This document shows, piece after piece, positions 1 to 9,002 of a stretch of DNA of 64,000 nt. Each line of letters starts with the position of its first letter. The first letter of the stretch is position 1. Where the stretch lies: contig JALUYI010000054.1 in assembly GCA_027013095.1 (NCBI GenBank), positions 62,001 to 126,000 on the forward strand, given 5' to 3'. Under the pieces are notes generated by a model that saw nothing but the letters and a program-made list of their open reading frames with translations, did no database searches and was not told the origin of the DNA. Origin of the DNA: Paracoccaceae bacterium (GTDB lineage: Bacteria > Pseudomonadota > Alphaproteobacteria > Rhodobacterales > Rhodobacteraceae). A program made the position numbers and the translations under genes.

Positions 1-25
1 CATAGATCTTCTTACGGCGTGCCAT
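1..25 (-). CDS. purC: Phosphoribosylaminoimidazole-succinocarboxamide synthase, first codons only
   Basis: Only the first eight codons (MARRKKIY) lie inside the window; the gene continues past the left edge. This start is typical of alphaproteobacterial PurC, the SAICAR synthase of purine synthesis. The identity is supported by context, because purB, which acts on the product of PurC, lies about 1.2 kb away on the same strand with DUF1476 genes between them, an arrangement known from Rhodobacterales. The assignment rests on eight residues and gene order. Confidence 0.6.
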
Positions 26-240
26 CGTGATCTCCGATCCGGGTCTGGGGGTGTAAGCAGCGGTCGCGCATTTTGCGCGGGATTTGGTGCGGGATTTGGC
101 GCTTCTATAGATAATGTCCGGGCAGGGGGCAAGCTGCCTGCGTCTTTTTGCCGGGCGCGGGCTTGCAGCGGTGGGGATTGATCGTCATATAAAGCCAGAC
201 AACCCCGTGGGCCATGCCCCGAGCCAAGCAGGAGACAGAC

Positions 241-555
241 ATGACCACCTTTGATGAGCGCGAAAGCGGATTTGAGGCCAAATACGCCCATGACGAGGCA
301 ATGCAGTTCAAGGCGCAGGCGCGTGCGAACAAGCTGGTCGGGCTGTGGGCGGCAGAGCTGCTGGGAAAATCCGGCGATGCGGCCGAGGCCTATGCGATGG
401 AGGTGGTCAAATCCGATTTTCAGGAGGCCGGTCTTGAGGACGTTCTGCGGAAACTGGCCCAGGATCTGGGGGATCGGGCCACCGAGGCCGCGATCCGTGA
501 CAAGATGGCGCAATGTCTGGCCGAGGCCAAGGCCCAGTTGATGCCGGAAGAATAG
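241..555 (+). CDS. DUF1476 protein, F1-ATPase inhibitor zeta-subunit type
   Basis: A 104-residue, charged, mostly helical protein without signal peptide or membrane segment. It matches the DUF1476 family (MTTFDERE-x-G-x-EAKYAHDEA start, GLWAAELLG core). The Paracoccus denitrificans member is the zeta subunit, which inhibits ATP hydrolysis by the F1Fo-ATP synthase, so the likely site of action is F1 on the cytoplasmic membrane. The start at 241 is chosen because AGGAGA lies at good distance in front of it; an upstream in-frame ATG at 214 lacks this. It lies divergent from purC and is followed by a second, diverged copy of the same family. Confidence 0.85.
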   Translation: MTTFDERESGFEAKYAHDEAMQFKAQARANKLVGLWAAELLGKSGDAAEAYAMEVVKSDFQEAGLEDVLRKLAQDLGDRATEAAIRDKMAQCLAEAKAQLMPEE

Positions 556-763
556 ACTCAGGCCGCTCAAAACCTCGGCTCGCCCATTCACCCACCACTT
601 TACACCCCGTCCGACCCTGATCCTGTCCGGCGTCGCCCGGGCGTGCGGTCGTTGACAAGACGTCTAAAATGCCCGGCAAGTTCCGGTCCGGCATTAACCC
701 CTGATTCACACCCTGCAGGCACCCTTGACATGTGGGGGCCTCAATGGATGGGATTGTGGTCAG

Positions 764-1048
764 ATGACGATTTTTGAAACCAGACGAAAAGGGTGCGAAG
801 CACTGTTTGCACGGAAAAACGAAGAATCCTACTACCGGCAGGCGCGGGCCTTGCGCCATATCGGCCTGTGGGCCGCGGCAACAATGGGAAAGGCGGGGCA
901 TGCGGCCGAGGACTATGTCAGCAACCTGCTGGGCTGTCTGGCCCGCGCCTCGGGCGTGCGTCACGCGCTGCAGCAGGTCGAGACCGATTTGCAGGGTCTT
1001 GAGGACGCGCAAGCGATCCGCCAAAAATTCAGCGCGTTCATGCCGTGA
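764..1048 (+). CDS. Second DUF1476 paralogue, diverged zeta-subunit-like protein
   Basis: A 94-residue protein (start MTIFETRRKG) that aligns with the upstream DUF1476 protein: the starts match, and GLWAAATMGKAGHAAEDY corresponds to GLWAAELLGKSGDAAEAY. The N-terminal segment, which in the Paracoccus zeta subunit is the inhibitory region, is altered: the usual EAKYAHDEAM becomes EALFARKNEE. It also carries Cys residues that the first copy lacks. No strong ribosome-binding site is seen before 764, and an upstream in-frame ATG at 725 is possible. It is probably a duplicated, specialised or decaying inhibitor; its function is not known. Confidence 0.65.
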   Translation: MTIFETRRKGCEALFARKNEESYYRQARALRHIGLWAAATMGKAGHAAEDYVSNLLGCLARASGVRHALQQVETDLQGLEDAQAIRQKFSAFMP

Positions 1049-1180
1049 GGGGCACCACCGGGATAGGCGATCCATGGCGGATGGCCCGACACGCCACAGG
1101 CCGCGCGGCAGGTCGGTCGCGCGGCGGATGACCTCTGGCGTGACGGGCTGACAGCAACAGGGGACGGTCCGCCTTGCCGG

Positions 1181-2488
<1,308 letters not shown>

Positions 2489-2648
2489 GGGGTGCGCCTT
2501 TCGTGTGGACGGCCGCGGTTGCGACCTGTTTGGCGCGTCATAGACCGGGGCGGGCAGGGCGACAAGTGTTTCGCTCCAATGAGCTTGCATTCGCGGGGTA
2601 GTTTCGCCAGAACAGCCGGGAACCGAGGCAATTCAAGGGAAAACCAAA

Positions 2649-3254
2649 ATGCAGACGATCCGGCACACGCGTGTTCTGAGCGATGAAATCTGGCCCGCCC
2701 AAGGGGCGGCGCTGGCGTTGAAACGGGCGGCTTTGCTGGCCCTTGGCATCGCCTTGCTGGCGCTGTCGGCCAAGATCCGGGTGCCACTCTGGCCGTCGCC
2801 GGTGCCACTGACCTTCGGCACCTTTGCGGTGATGCTGTTGGGGGCGGCCTATGGCCCGCGTCTGGGGCTGGCAACGCTTCTGGGCTATCTGGGTCTGGGC
2901 GCGCTGGGGTTTGACGTTTTTGCCAATTCCTCGGCCACCGAAAATGGGCTGAGCTACATGGCCGGCCCCACGGGCGGCTATCTTGTCGGTTTTGTGCTGG
3001 CCAGCCTGGCGCTGGGGGTGGCGGCGCGCCGGGGCTGGGACCGCAACGTCTGGCGCATGGCGCTGGCCATGGCGATCGGCAACGCGCTGATCTATGCGCC
3101 CGGCCTGCTGTGGCTGGGGCATGTTTACGGCTGGAACAAGCCGATTCTGGCCTGGGGACTGACCCCGTTTCTGATTGGTGATGCGTTAAAGCTGGCCTTG
3201 GCGGCGGTTTTGTTGCCGGGCGTCTGGCGGATTGTGGGTCGCGCCCGGGGCTGA
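2649..3254 (+). CDS. bioY: Biotin transporter S component BioY
   Basis: A 201-residue integral membrane protein with about six hydrophobic segments. It has BioY hallmarks: the ALSAKIRVPLWPSPVPLTFGTFAVMLLGAAYGPRLG stretch spans positions 2757-2864, and GPTGGYLVGF follows. BioY binds biotin as the substrate-specific component of an ECF transporter, or acts alone in some proteobacteria. No bioM/bioN ATPase or T component is next to it, which fits the solitary BioY type or use of shared components. It is transcribed away from purB and ends convergent with the ribosomal protein operon. Confidence 0.9.
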   Translation: MQTIRHTRVLSDEIWPAQGAALALKRAALLALGIALLALSAKIRVPLWPSPVPLTFGTFAVMLLGAAYGPRLGLATLLGYLGLGALGFDVFANSSATENGLSYMAGPTGGYLVGFVLASLALGVAARRGWDRNVWRMALAMAIGNALIYAPGLLWLGHVYGWNKPILAWGLTPFLIGDALKLALAAVLLPGVWRIVGRARG

Positions 3255-3273
3255 TCCCCGCGGCGATCGGCAC

Positions 3274-3304
3274 AAAAAACCGCGCCCGAGATCATCGGGC
3301 GCGG
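3274..3304 (-). terminator. Intrinsic terminator of the rpsF-rpsR-rplI operon
   Basis: A perfect 10-bp stem (CCGCGCCCGA at 3280-3289, TCGGGCGCGG at 3295-3304) with a 5-nt loop. On the minus strand it is followed by a run of six T. It lies 24 bp behind rplI and faces the end of bioY. Confidence 0.85.
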
Positions 3305-3327
3305 CGGGATCAGTAATACGGAAACTC

Positions 3328-3978
3328 TCAGGCTTCTTCGTCGTTCTCCTCGGGGACATCGACAGGGGCGTCGGCATCTGCGTCGGACTGCGCTTCGGAC
3401 TCGTCGCCGAATTCCTCGGCCGCAGCCGCCCCCATATCGTCAAACAGCTCGGCGATCTCGAATTCCGCTTCGGCCTCGGCCTCGGCTGCGAGCTGCTGGA
3501 TCGACTTGCCAGAAGCTTGCAATTCGGCCTCTTCGGCCGAGCGGGCGACGTTGACCGCCACCTTGCACGAGACCTCGGGGTGCAGCACGACGGTGACGTC
3601 ATGCAGGCCCAGTTCCTTGATCGGGCGATCCAGAACGATCTGTTTGCGCCCGACGGTAAAGCCGCCTTCGGTGGCCGCCTCGGCGACGTCGCGGTTCGAG
3701 ACCGACCCGTAGAGCGAGCCGGTGTCGGAGGCCGAGCGAATCACGATGAACTGCTGGCCGTCCAGCTTGGCGGCGACAGCTTCGGCCTCGCCGCGGGCTT
3801 CGAGGTTCTGGGCCTCAAGCTGCGCTTTCTGGGTTTCGAAATGCTTTACATTCGCTTCGGTCGCCCGCAGCGCCTTGCCCTGCGGCAAGAGGAAGTTGCG
3901 CGCGTAGCCCTGTTTGACAGAGACCACGTCCCCCATCTGCCCAAGCTTGGCGACACGTTCAAGAAGGATGACATCCAT
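3328..3978 (-). CDS. rplI: 50S ribosomal protein L9 with long acidic tail
   Basis: A 216-residue protein. The L9 N-terminal domain is clear ([17 protein letters not shown], then [16 protein letters not shown]) and the linking helix and C-terminal RNA-binding domain follow ([22 protein letters not shown]). L9 is usually about 150 residues. This one has an extra tail of about 50 residues rich in Asp, Glu and Ala, a feature of Rhodobacterales L9. It is the last gene of the rpsF-rpsR-rplI operon, 12 bp behind rpsR. Confidence 0.95.
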   Translation of the reverse strand: MDVILLERVAKLGQMGDVVSVKQGYARNFLLPQGKALRATEANVKHFETQKAQLEAQNLEARGEAEAVAAKLDGQQFIVIRSASDTGSLYGSVSNRDVAEAATEGGFTVGRKQIVLDRPIKELGLHDVTVVLHPEVSCKVAVNVARSAEEAELQASGKSIQQLAAEAEAEAEFEIAELFDDMGAAAAEEFGDESEAQSDADADAPVDVPEENDEEA

Positions 3979-3990
3979 TGTTTGCGCTCC

Positions 3991-4218
3991 TTATTTGACG
4001 GCGTAGGGCAAAAGCGCGAGGAAGCGGGCGCGCTTGATGGCGCGGGCCAGTTCCCGTTGTTTCTTGCTCGAGACGGCGGTGATGCGGCGCGGCACGATCT
4101 TGCCCCGCTCCGAGACATAGCGTTGCAGCAGCTTCACGTCCTTGTAGTCGATTTTCGGCGCGTTATCGCCGGAAAACGGACAGGTCTTGCGACGGCGGAA
4201 AAATGGTTTGTTGGCCAT
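3991..4218 (-). CDS. rpsR: 30S ribosomal protein S18
   Basis: A 75-residue basic protein with the S18 signatures [30 protein letters not shown] (4093-4173 region) and [20 protein letters not shown]. It binds 16S rRNA as a heterodimer with S6, whose gene lies directly upstream. The spacing to rpsF is 20 bp with a clear ribosome-binding site (GGAAAGGA), consistent with a single transcript. Confidence 0.97.
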   Translation of the reverse strand: MANKPFFRRRKTCPFSGDNAPKIDYKDVKLLQRYVSERGKIVPRRITAVSSKKQRELARAIKRARFLALLPYAVK

Positions 4219-4238
4219 GGTTTGATGTCCTTTCCCGA

Positions 4239-4604
4239 TCAGTTGCGACGAGGGCCACGGGGGCCGCGTTCATCGCGTGAATTTTTTGCCTGAAGGACCA
4301 CCGAGGGACCTTCTTCGTGGGCGTCGACCTTGATCGTCAGAACCCGCATGACGTCCTCATGGAGACGCATCAGGCGCTCCATCTCTTGCACGGCGGTGGC
4401 CGGGGCGTCGGACTTCATAAAGGCGTAATGCCCTTTGCGGTTCTTGTTGATCTTGTAGGCCATGGTTTTCAGGCCCCAGTATTCGGTATCGACGAATTTG
4501 CCGCCATTGTCGGCAAGGATCGCGCCGAAATGCTCGATCAGCCCTTCGGCCTGCGCGTTGGACAGATCCTGACGCGCGATCATGACATGCTCATAGAGCG
4601 CCAT
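4239..4604 (-). CDS. rpsF: 30S ribosomal protein S6
   Basis: A 121-residue protein with the S6 start [15 protein letters not shown] and the conserved [19 protein letters not shown] block. The C-terminal part is Arg/Gly-rich ([12 protein letters not shown]). It forms the S6:S18 pair on the 30S platform. It is the first gene of the ribosomal operon; the ribosome-binding site GGAAAAGGAAAAG sits directly upstream. Confidence 0.97.
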   Translation of the reverse strand: MALYEHVMIARQDLSNAQAEGLIEHFGAILADNGGKFVDTEYWGLKTMAYKINKNRKGHYAFMKSDAPATAVQEMERLMRLHEDVMRVLTIKVDAHEEGPSVVLQAKNSRDERGPRGPRRN

Positions 4605-4797
4605 ATGCTTTTCCTTTTCCAGCGTGCTTCAAAATGCGGCCCGGTGATCTTCTGCTGGTCGCATACGAGAGGCATCCGCGTTCAAGATTGGTGCAGAAGA
4701 TGTGGCGTTATAGCCGTTTGCAGGCCGGGCGCAAGGGCCAAGTTGAGAGGCGGCGCCGGGCGGCCCCGATCGGCGGGGGCGGCGCCGCATCGGCACA
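4605..4797. other. Leader of the ribosomal protein operon
   Basis: No convincing gene between rpsF and the divergent pilin-like gene. The stretch 4748-4787 contains a GC-rich inverted repeat (GCGGCGCC ... GGCGCCGC) that could fold in the rpsF leader RNA. S6:S18 are known to bind leader RNA in other bacteria, but no specific match is claimed. Confidence 0.35.
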
Positions 4798-4826
4798 ATT
4801 GTTTCAAAATACCCCATAATCGTCAA
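4798..4826 (-). promoter_or_regulatory. Possible sigma-70 promoter of rpsF
   Basis: On the minus strand TTGACG (4821-4826) is followed after 17 bp by AACAAT (4798-4803). The -35 is good and the -10 is poor. The position about 200 bp before rpsF would leave a long leader. Confidence 0.35.
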
Positions 4827-4933
4827 ATTCTGGCCGTATTGCGCTGCGAGGTTAAACCATGACGTGTCAAAGGGCGCGGCAAAACCCGCAGGTCCGCAAG
4901 GCCGGGCCGGCGGGCCGGGTAAAGAGGTGAGCT

Positions 4934-5992
4934 ATGCGTATTGTTCAAATGATAATCTCGCGGTTTCTGCGCGATCAGGCCGGGGTGGCGACGGTCAACA
5001 TGGTGGTTTTGATCGCGGCGCTTTCGGGGCTCGGGCTGGCGGTGGTCAGCACCGTTCGCGGCGGGCTGTCCAACGAGGCCAACCGGGTCAGCGACCAATT
5101 GACCTCGATGAGCGGCATCGTCAGCGGCAACAATGGCAACAGCAGCTGGTTCGATACGATTCGCAATGGCGGCACGGTCGCCACCGCTGCCGGTGGTGGC
5201 GGCAAGACGACCTCGGCCAGCCAGAGCGCGATCGCCAATGCCAAGGCCGCGGCTCAGATTGCCCTCTCGAACATGCTTGGGGCCAAGGCACGCTATGCCG
5301 CAGCCAGATCGGCGCTGAAGGCGGCGTTGAAAGCCTATAAATCCGCTAGCCCGGCCAACCGCGCCGCGGCCAAACAGGCCTATCTGGCCGCCAAGGCCAA
5401 GGCTGGTGCTTTGCACAAGACTTATAGAGCGGCTCTTGGCAGTTACAAGAGTGCGCGGAAATCCCTGAGTGCTGCCCGGAAGGCGGCCACCGCTGCCGCA
5501 AAGGCCAAGACCGCCGCCGCCAAGGCGGTTACGAAATCGACCAAGGCTGCAGCCCGCGCCAAGGCCCAACAGGCCGCAACCGCCAAGAAAGCCGCGGCCA
5601 GAGCGGCCAAGCAGAAGGCGCAGAAAGCGGCCGCCGCTGCGAAGGCCGCTGCCAGGGCTGCAAAGGCCAAGGCCGCGAAATCAGTTGCCGCCAAGAAAGC
5701 CGCGGCCAGAATAGCCGCACAGAAGGCAGCGCAAGCCAAGGCAGCGAAGGCGGCCAAGGCAAGGGCGGCGGCCGCCAAAGCACGACAGGCCGCGGCCGCA
5801 AAGAAGGCCAAGGCCGCACGGGAAAAGGCCGCAAAGAGCGAGAAAAAGCACAAGTCCGAGAAATCAAGCTCTGAGCAGAAAGACGGCCACAAGAAAGACG
5901 GCCACAAGAAAGACGGCCACAAGAAAGACGGCCACAAGAAAGACGGCCACAAGAAGGACGGCCACAAAAAAGACCGCCACAAGAAGGACTGA
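4934..5992 (+). CDS. Pilin-like N-terminus with histone H1-like Ala/Lys tail and DGHKK repeats
   Basis: A 352-residue protein in three parts. Residues about 1-45 resemble Flp/Tad-type pilins: basic start, then RDQAGVATVN and one hydrophobic helix (MVVLIAALSGLGLAVVS). The residue at +5 after the processing Gly is Asn, not the usual Glu. Residues about 75-310 are almost only Ala, Lys and some Arg, like bacterial histone H1-like or AlgP tails. The last 40 residues are six DGHKK units plus DRHKK. The predicted charge is very high. The ribosome-binding site AGAGGTGAG precedes the ATG. It has a neighbour of the same architecture but different composition. The tail could bind DNA, polyphosphate or acidic polysaccharide at the membrane or outside; function unknown. 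Confidence 0.8.
   Translation: MRIVQMIISRFLRDQAGVATVNMVVLIAALSGLGLAVVSTVRGGLSNEANRVSDQLTSMSGIVSGNNGNSSWFDTIRNGGTVATAAGGGGKTTSASQSAIANAKAAAQIALSNMLGAKARYAAARSALKAALKAYKSASPANRAAAKQAYLAAKAKAGALHKTYRAALGSYKSARKSLSAARKAATAAAKAKTAAAKAVTKSTKAAARAKAQQAATAKKAAARAAKQKAQKAAAAAKAAARAAKAKAAKSVAAKKAAARIAAQKAAQAKAAKAAKARAAAAKARQAAAAKKAKAAREKAAKSEKKHKSEKSSSEQKDGHKKDGHKKDGHKKDGHKKDGHKKDGHKKDRHKKD
5882..5986 (+). repeat. 15-bp coding tandem repeat (DGHKK x6 + DRHKK)
   Basis: Seven units of GACGGCCACAAGAAA or close variants, starting at 5882, 5897, 5912, 5927, 5942, 5957 and 5972. The first four are virtually identical in DNA, which suggests recent slippage growth; the later units carry AAG/AAA changes and one GGC to CGC change (Gly to Arg). 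Confidence 0.95.
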
Positions 5993-6017
5993 TCTTGTTG
6001 CCTGAAGGCCCACCGAG

Positions 6018-6029
6018 AATTCTAGAATT
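6018..6029. promoter_or_regulatory. AT-rich palindrome between the two pilin-like genes
   Basis: AATTCTAGAATT is a perfect 12-bp palindrome in an AT-richer patch of the 160-bp gap. It could be an operator for the second gene. No clear -35/-10 pair could be fixed around it. Confidence 0.3.
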
Positions 6030-6152
6030 TGCCACATTATTGCCGCAGAAATGCAACGATCTCTTGGCAAGACTCCGGTTGGACAGGACCCGCGCGTGGG
6101 GCGGCAGGTGGGGATGAGTCGCGGATTTGATAAGAGTAGAAGGCTTATTGAT

Positions 6153-7121
6153 ATGGAACGTATGCAACGTAAAGACGGCCGCCTTGCCCGGGTGATCCGC
6201 GAGTTTGTCGCCGACGATCTGGGCGCAATCACCACGGATCAGGTGGTCATCATGGCCGGGGTGGTCGGCATTGCGCTGGCCGCGGTGGGGCAATATTCGC
6301 GCGGCGCAAAATCCTTGGCCACGGACAGGAAGCATGTGTTGTCCAGCTATCACGGGATCACCTCGTCAGCCGTGGATGGTGGTGCCTCGGGCGGTGTCGT
6401 TATCGCCTCGACCGGAGGCGGCTCGGCGGGCAACACCGCCAGCGGTGGTAGCAGCAGCGCCACGACGAGCAGCAGCAACGAGGGCAGTGGCGCGGAGGGC
6501 AGCAGTTCCAGCGGCTCCAGCGGTAGCAGCGGCAGTTCCAGCAGCTCCAGCAGCTCCAGTAGCAGTTCCAGTGGTGCCAGCAGTTCCAGCGGCAGCTCCG
6601 GCAGCAGTGCCAGCAGTGGCGGCGGCGCAACGGGCGGCAGTTCGGGTGACAGCGGGGCGACATCTTCGTCCGGGGATTCGGGCAGCTCGGGAGCAACCGG
6701 GGGGGATGGCCACTCGGCCGGTTCGTCGGGTACGCATCACGACAGCAGCAGTTCGGGCGACGGCAAGACAAGCGAGGGCGGCTCGAAGGCCAAGAACGGC
6801 ACCGGCGGCGGTGATGGTGGCTCGATAATTTCCGGCAGTTCGGAAAGCGCCGGCAAATCCAGTGCCAAGGCCGGAACCGGGGGCGATAGCGGCTACAAAA
6901 GCGGCGACAGCGAAAAGTCCAAGTCCGGGGGCAAGTCAGAGGACCACAAGAAGAAAGACGGCGAGCACAAGGACCACAAGAAGAAAGACGGCGAGCACAA
7001 GGACCACAAAAAGAAAGACGGCGAGCACAAGGATCACAAAAAGAAAGACAGCGAGCATGCGGCACTGTCGCCGTTTGATTACGTGACCGGCGGACTGGGC
7101 GCGGATATCGTCTTTTCCTGA
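6153..7121 (+). CDS. Pilin-like N-terminus with Ser/Gly-rich tail and DHKKKDGEHK repeats
   Basis: A 322-residue protein of the same plan as its upstream neighbour. A short basic start is followed by REFVADDLGAITTD and a hydrophobic helix (QVVIMAGVVGIALAAVG), as in Flp-type pilins; the residue at +5 after the Gly is Asp. The middle (about 75-260) is Ser/Gly/Ala low complexity with scattered acidic residues. Then come four near-identical DHKKKDGEHK units. The last 20 residues (HAALSPFDYVTGGLGADIVFS) are not low complexity and could be a sorting or packing segment. Start 6153 is preferred because GAAGG lies upstream; 6051 and 6114 are alternatives. A terminator follows. Function unknown; a surface or matrix protein is the simplest guess. 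Confidence 0.75.
   Translation: MERMQRKDGRLARVIREFVADDLGAITTDQVVIMAGVVGIALAAVGQYSRGAKSLATDRKHVLSSYHGITSSAVDGGASGGVVIASTGGGSAGNTASGGSSSATTSSSNEGSGAEGSSSSGSSGSSGSSSSSSSSSSSSSGASSSSGSSGSSASSGGGATGGSSGDSGATSSSGDSGSSGATGGDGHSAGSSGTHHDSSSSGDGKTSEGGSKAKNGTGGGDGGSIISGSSESAGKSSAKAGTGGDSGYKSGDSEKSKSGGKSEDHKKKDGEHKDHKKKDGEHKDHKKKDGEHKDHKKKDSEHAALSPFDYVTGGLGADIVFS
6942..7061 (+). repeat. 30-bp coding tandem repeat (DHKKKDGEHK x4)
   Basis: Four 30-bp units start at 6942, 6972, 7002 and 7032. The unit encodes DHKKKDGEHK and the last copy ends DSEHA. The first copies differ only at AAG/AAA third positions. The composition is the same as in the 15-bp repeat of the upstream gene but the period is doubled. 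Confidence 0.95.
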
Positions 7122-7156
7122 GCGCCGGGCCTTTTTCAGGTTTTGCGAGTGATAAG

Positions 7157-7180
7157 CGAGCGTCCGGGGCGCTCGTTTTC
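7157..7180 (+). terminator. Intrinsic terminator behind the pilin-like pair
   Basis: Stem CGAGCG (7157-7162) and CGCTCG (7170-7175) with a 7-nt loop, followed by TTTT. It separates the pilin-like genes from fabD. Confidence 0.75.
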
Positions 7181-7313
7181 ATGTGTTCCGATCGCGCTCC
7201 GACCCCCACAGTTTGATTGGTGTAACGTGATTGGCGCAATTTGACTGGACGCTCTGGTGCCTTGGGGCTAGACCTCGGCAACACATGATAACAGGCATAA
7301 CAAGGGGGGCTTT

Positions 7314-8255
7314 ATGTCAAAAGCGTTCGTTTTTCCCGGTCAGGGCGCGCAGGTCATCGGCATGGGGCAGGCGTTGGCCCAGGCCTATCCGGCGGCGCAG
7401 GCGGTCTTTGACGAGGTCGATGCGGCCCTTGATGAGCCCCTGTCCCGGCTGATCTGGGAGGGCGACAGTGCCGATCTGACCCTGACTGAAAACGCACAGC
7501 CAGCGCTGATGGCGACGTCGATGGCGGCGATGGCGGCGCTTGGGGCAGAAGGCGTGGATGTCAGCGCGGCGGCGTTTGTTGCCGGACATTCGTTGGGTGA
7601 ATATTCGGCGTTATGCGCGGCGGGAGCGATCTCGCTGGCGGATACGGCGCGCCTGTTGCGGATCCGCGGCCGCGCCATGCAGGCGGCGGTGCCGGTGGGC
7701 GTCGGGGCGATGGCGGCATTGCTGGGGCTCGATTTTGCCAGTGCCAGCGCCATTGCCCGTCAGGCGACCGGCGAGAATGAGGTCTGTCAGGCGGCCAATG
7801 ACAATGACCCGGGGCAGGTGGTGATCTCGGGCCACAAGGCGGCGGTCGAGCGCGCCCTGCCCCTGGCCAAGGAGATGGGCGCAAAGCGGGCGATCCTGCT
7901 GCCGGTCTCGGCCCCCTTTCACTGCGCGCTGATGCAGCCCGCCGCCGAGGAGATGGCCGCGGCGCTAGAGAGCGTCACTATCCGTGCGCCCCGCGTACCG
8001 CTGGTGGCCAATGTGCGCGCCCAAGCGGTGCAGGATCCCGACGAGATCCGGGCGTTGCTGGTCGAGCAGGTTACCGGCTCGGTCCGCTGGCGCGAAAGTG
8101 TTGCGTGGATGATCGGCAAGGGGGTCGGTGCGTTTTATGAAATCGGCTCCGGCAAGGCCCTGAGCGGCATGATCCGACGGATAGAGCGCAGCGTTGTCTG
8201 CAAGACGGTGGGGACCCCCGAGGGGGTATCGGCGGCTCTGGAAGATTTGAAGTGA
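7314..8255 (+). CDS. fabD: Malonyl-CoA:ACP transacylase
   Basis: A 313-residue cytosolic enzyme that moves malonyl from CoA to the acyl carrier protein for type II fatty acid synthesis. The N-terminal FPGQGAQVIGMG, the nucleophile motif GHSLGEYSAL (Ser93) and the APFHCALM His motif are present. The ribosome-binding site AAGGGGGG precedes the ATG. It is the first gene of fabD-fabG-acpP-fabF-mltG; fabG starts 9 bp behind it. Confidence 0.97.
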   Translation: MSKAFVFPGQGAQVIGMGQALAQAYPAAQAVFDEVDAALDEPLSRLIWEGDSADLTLTENAQPALMATSMAAMAALGAEGVDVSAAAFVAGHSLGEYSALCAAGAISLADTARLLRIRGRAMQAAVPVGVGAMAALLGLDFASASAIARQATGENEVCQAANDNDPGQVVISGHKAAVERALPLAKEMGAKRAILLPVSAPFHCALMQPAAEEMAAALESVTIRAPRVPLVANVRAQAVQDPDEIRALLVEQVTGSVRWRESVAWMIGKGVGAFYEIGSGKALSGMIRRIERSVVCKTVGTPEGVSAALEDLK

Positions 8256-8264
8256 GGGTATGAA

Positions 8265-9002
8265 ATGTTTGATTTAGCAGGAAAAAAAGCACTTGTGACC
8301 GGGGCCTCCGGTGGCATTGGCGGGGCCATTGCGCGGCTCTTGCATGGCGCCGGAGCGGATGTCGCGCTGTCTGGCACCCGGGTTGAACCGCTGCAGGCGC
8401 TGGCCGCCGATCTGGGGCCGCGGGCGCATGTGCTGCCCTGTAACCTGTCGGATGCTTCGCAGGTGGATGCTCTGCCCAAGGCGGCGACCGAGGCGATGGG
8501 TGGGCTGGATATTCTGGTCAACAATGCCGGGGTCACGCGGGACAATATCTTTATGCGGATGAAGGATGAGGAATGGGCGACGGTGCTGGAGGTCAACCTG
8601 ACCTCGACCATGCGCCTCTGCCGGGGGGTCATGCGGGGCATGATGCGGGCGCGCTGGGGGAGGATTATCAACATCAGCTCGGTCGTCGGCACCACCGGCA
8701 ATCCGGGGCAGGTCAATTATGCGGCCTCCAAGGCGGGGATGGTGGGGATGACTAAAAGTATCGCCCAAGAGGTTGCCAGCCGCGGAATCACGGCAAATTG
8801 CGTCGCCCCCGGTTTTATCGAAACAGCGATGACTGAAAAGCTGACCGATGCGCAGAAAGAGGCCATCCTTGGCGCCATTCCCGCCGGGCGGATGGGTACG
8901 GCCCGGGAGGTCGCCGTGGCAGTTCTGTTTCTGGCCAGCCCCGAGGCCGCCTATGTGACGGGACAGACCTTGCACGTCAACGGCGGCATGGCGATGATCT
9001 GA
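8265..9002 (+). CDS. fabG: 3-oxoacyl-ACP reductase
   Basis: A 245-residue short-chain dehydrogenase that reduces 3-oxoacyl-ACP with NADPH. It has the nucleotide-binding TGASGGIGGAIA, NNAG, the active-site Ser in NISSVVG, the Tyr152-x3-Lys156 pair (YAASK), and the C-terminal GGMAMI typical of FabG. It is only 9 bp behind fabD, so co-transcribed. Confidence 0.97.
   Translation: MFDLAGKKALVTGASGGIGGAIARLLHGAGADVALSGTRVEPLQALAADLGPRAHVLPCNLSDASQVDALPKAATEAMGGLDILVNNAGVTRDNIFMRMKDEEWATVLEVNLTSTMRLCRGVMRGMMRARWGRIINISSVVGTTGNPGQVNYAASKAGMVGMTKSIAQEVASRGITANCVAPGFIETAMTEKLTDAQKEAILGAIPAGRMGTAREVAVAVLFLASPEAAYVTGQTLHVNGGMAMI

Noticed and set aside
1101-1124. Terminator between the second DUF1476 gene and purB
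   Set aside because: CCGCGCG/CGCGCGG can form a stem, but there is no T run on either strand and GC-rich pairs of this size are common here.
5882-7061. CRISPR-like array
   Set aside because: The repeats are 15 and 30 bp, directly tandem without spacers, and lie in frame inside coding sequences. No cas genes are present.
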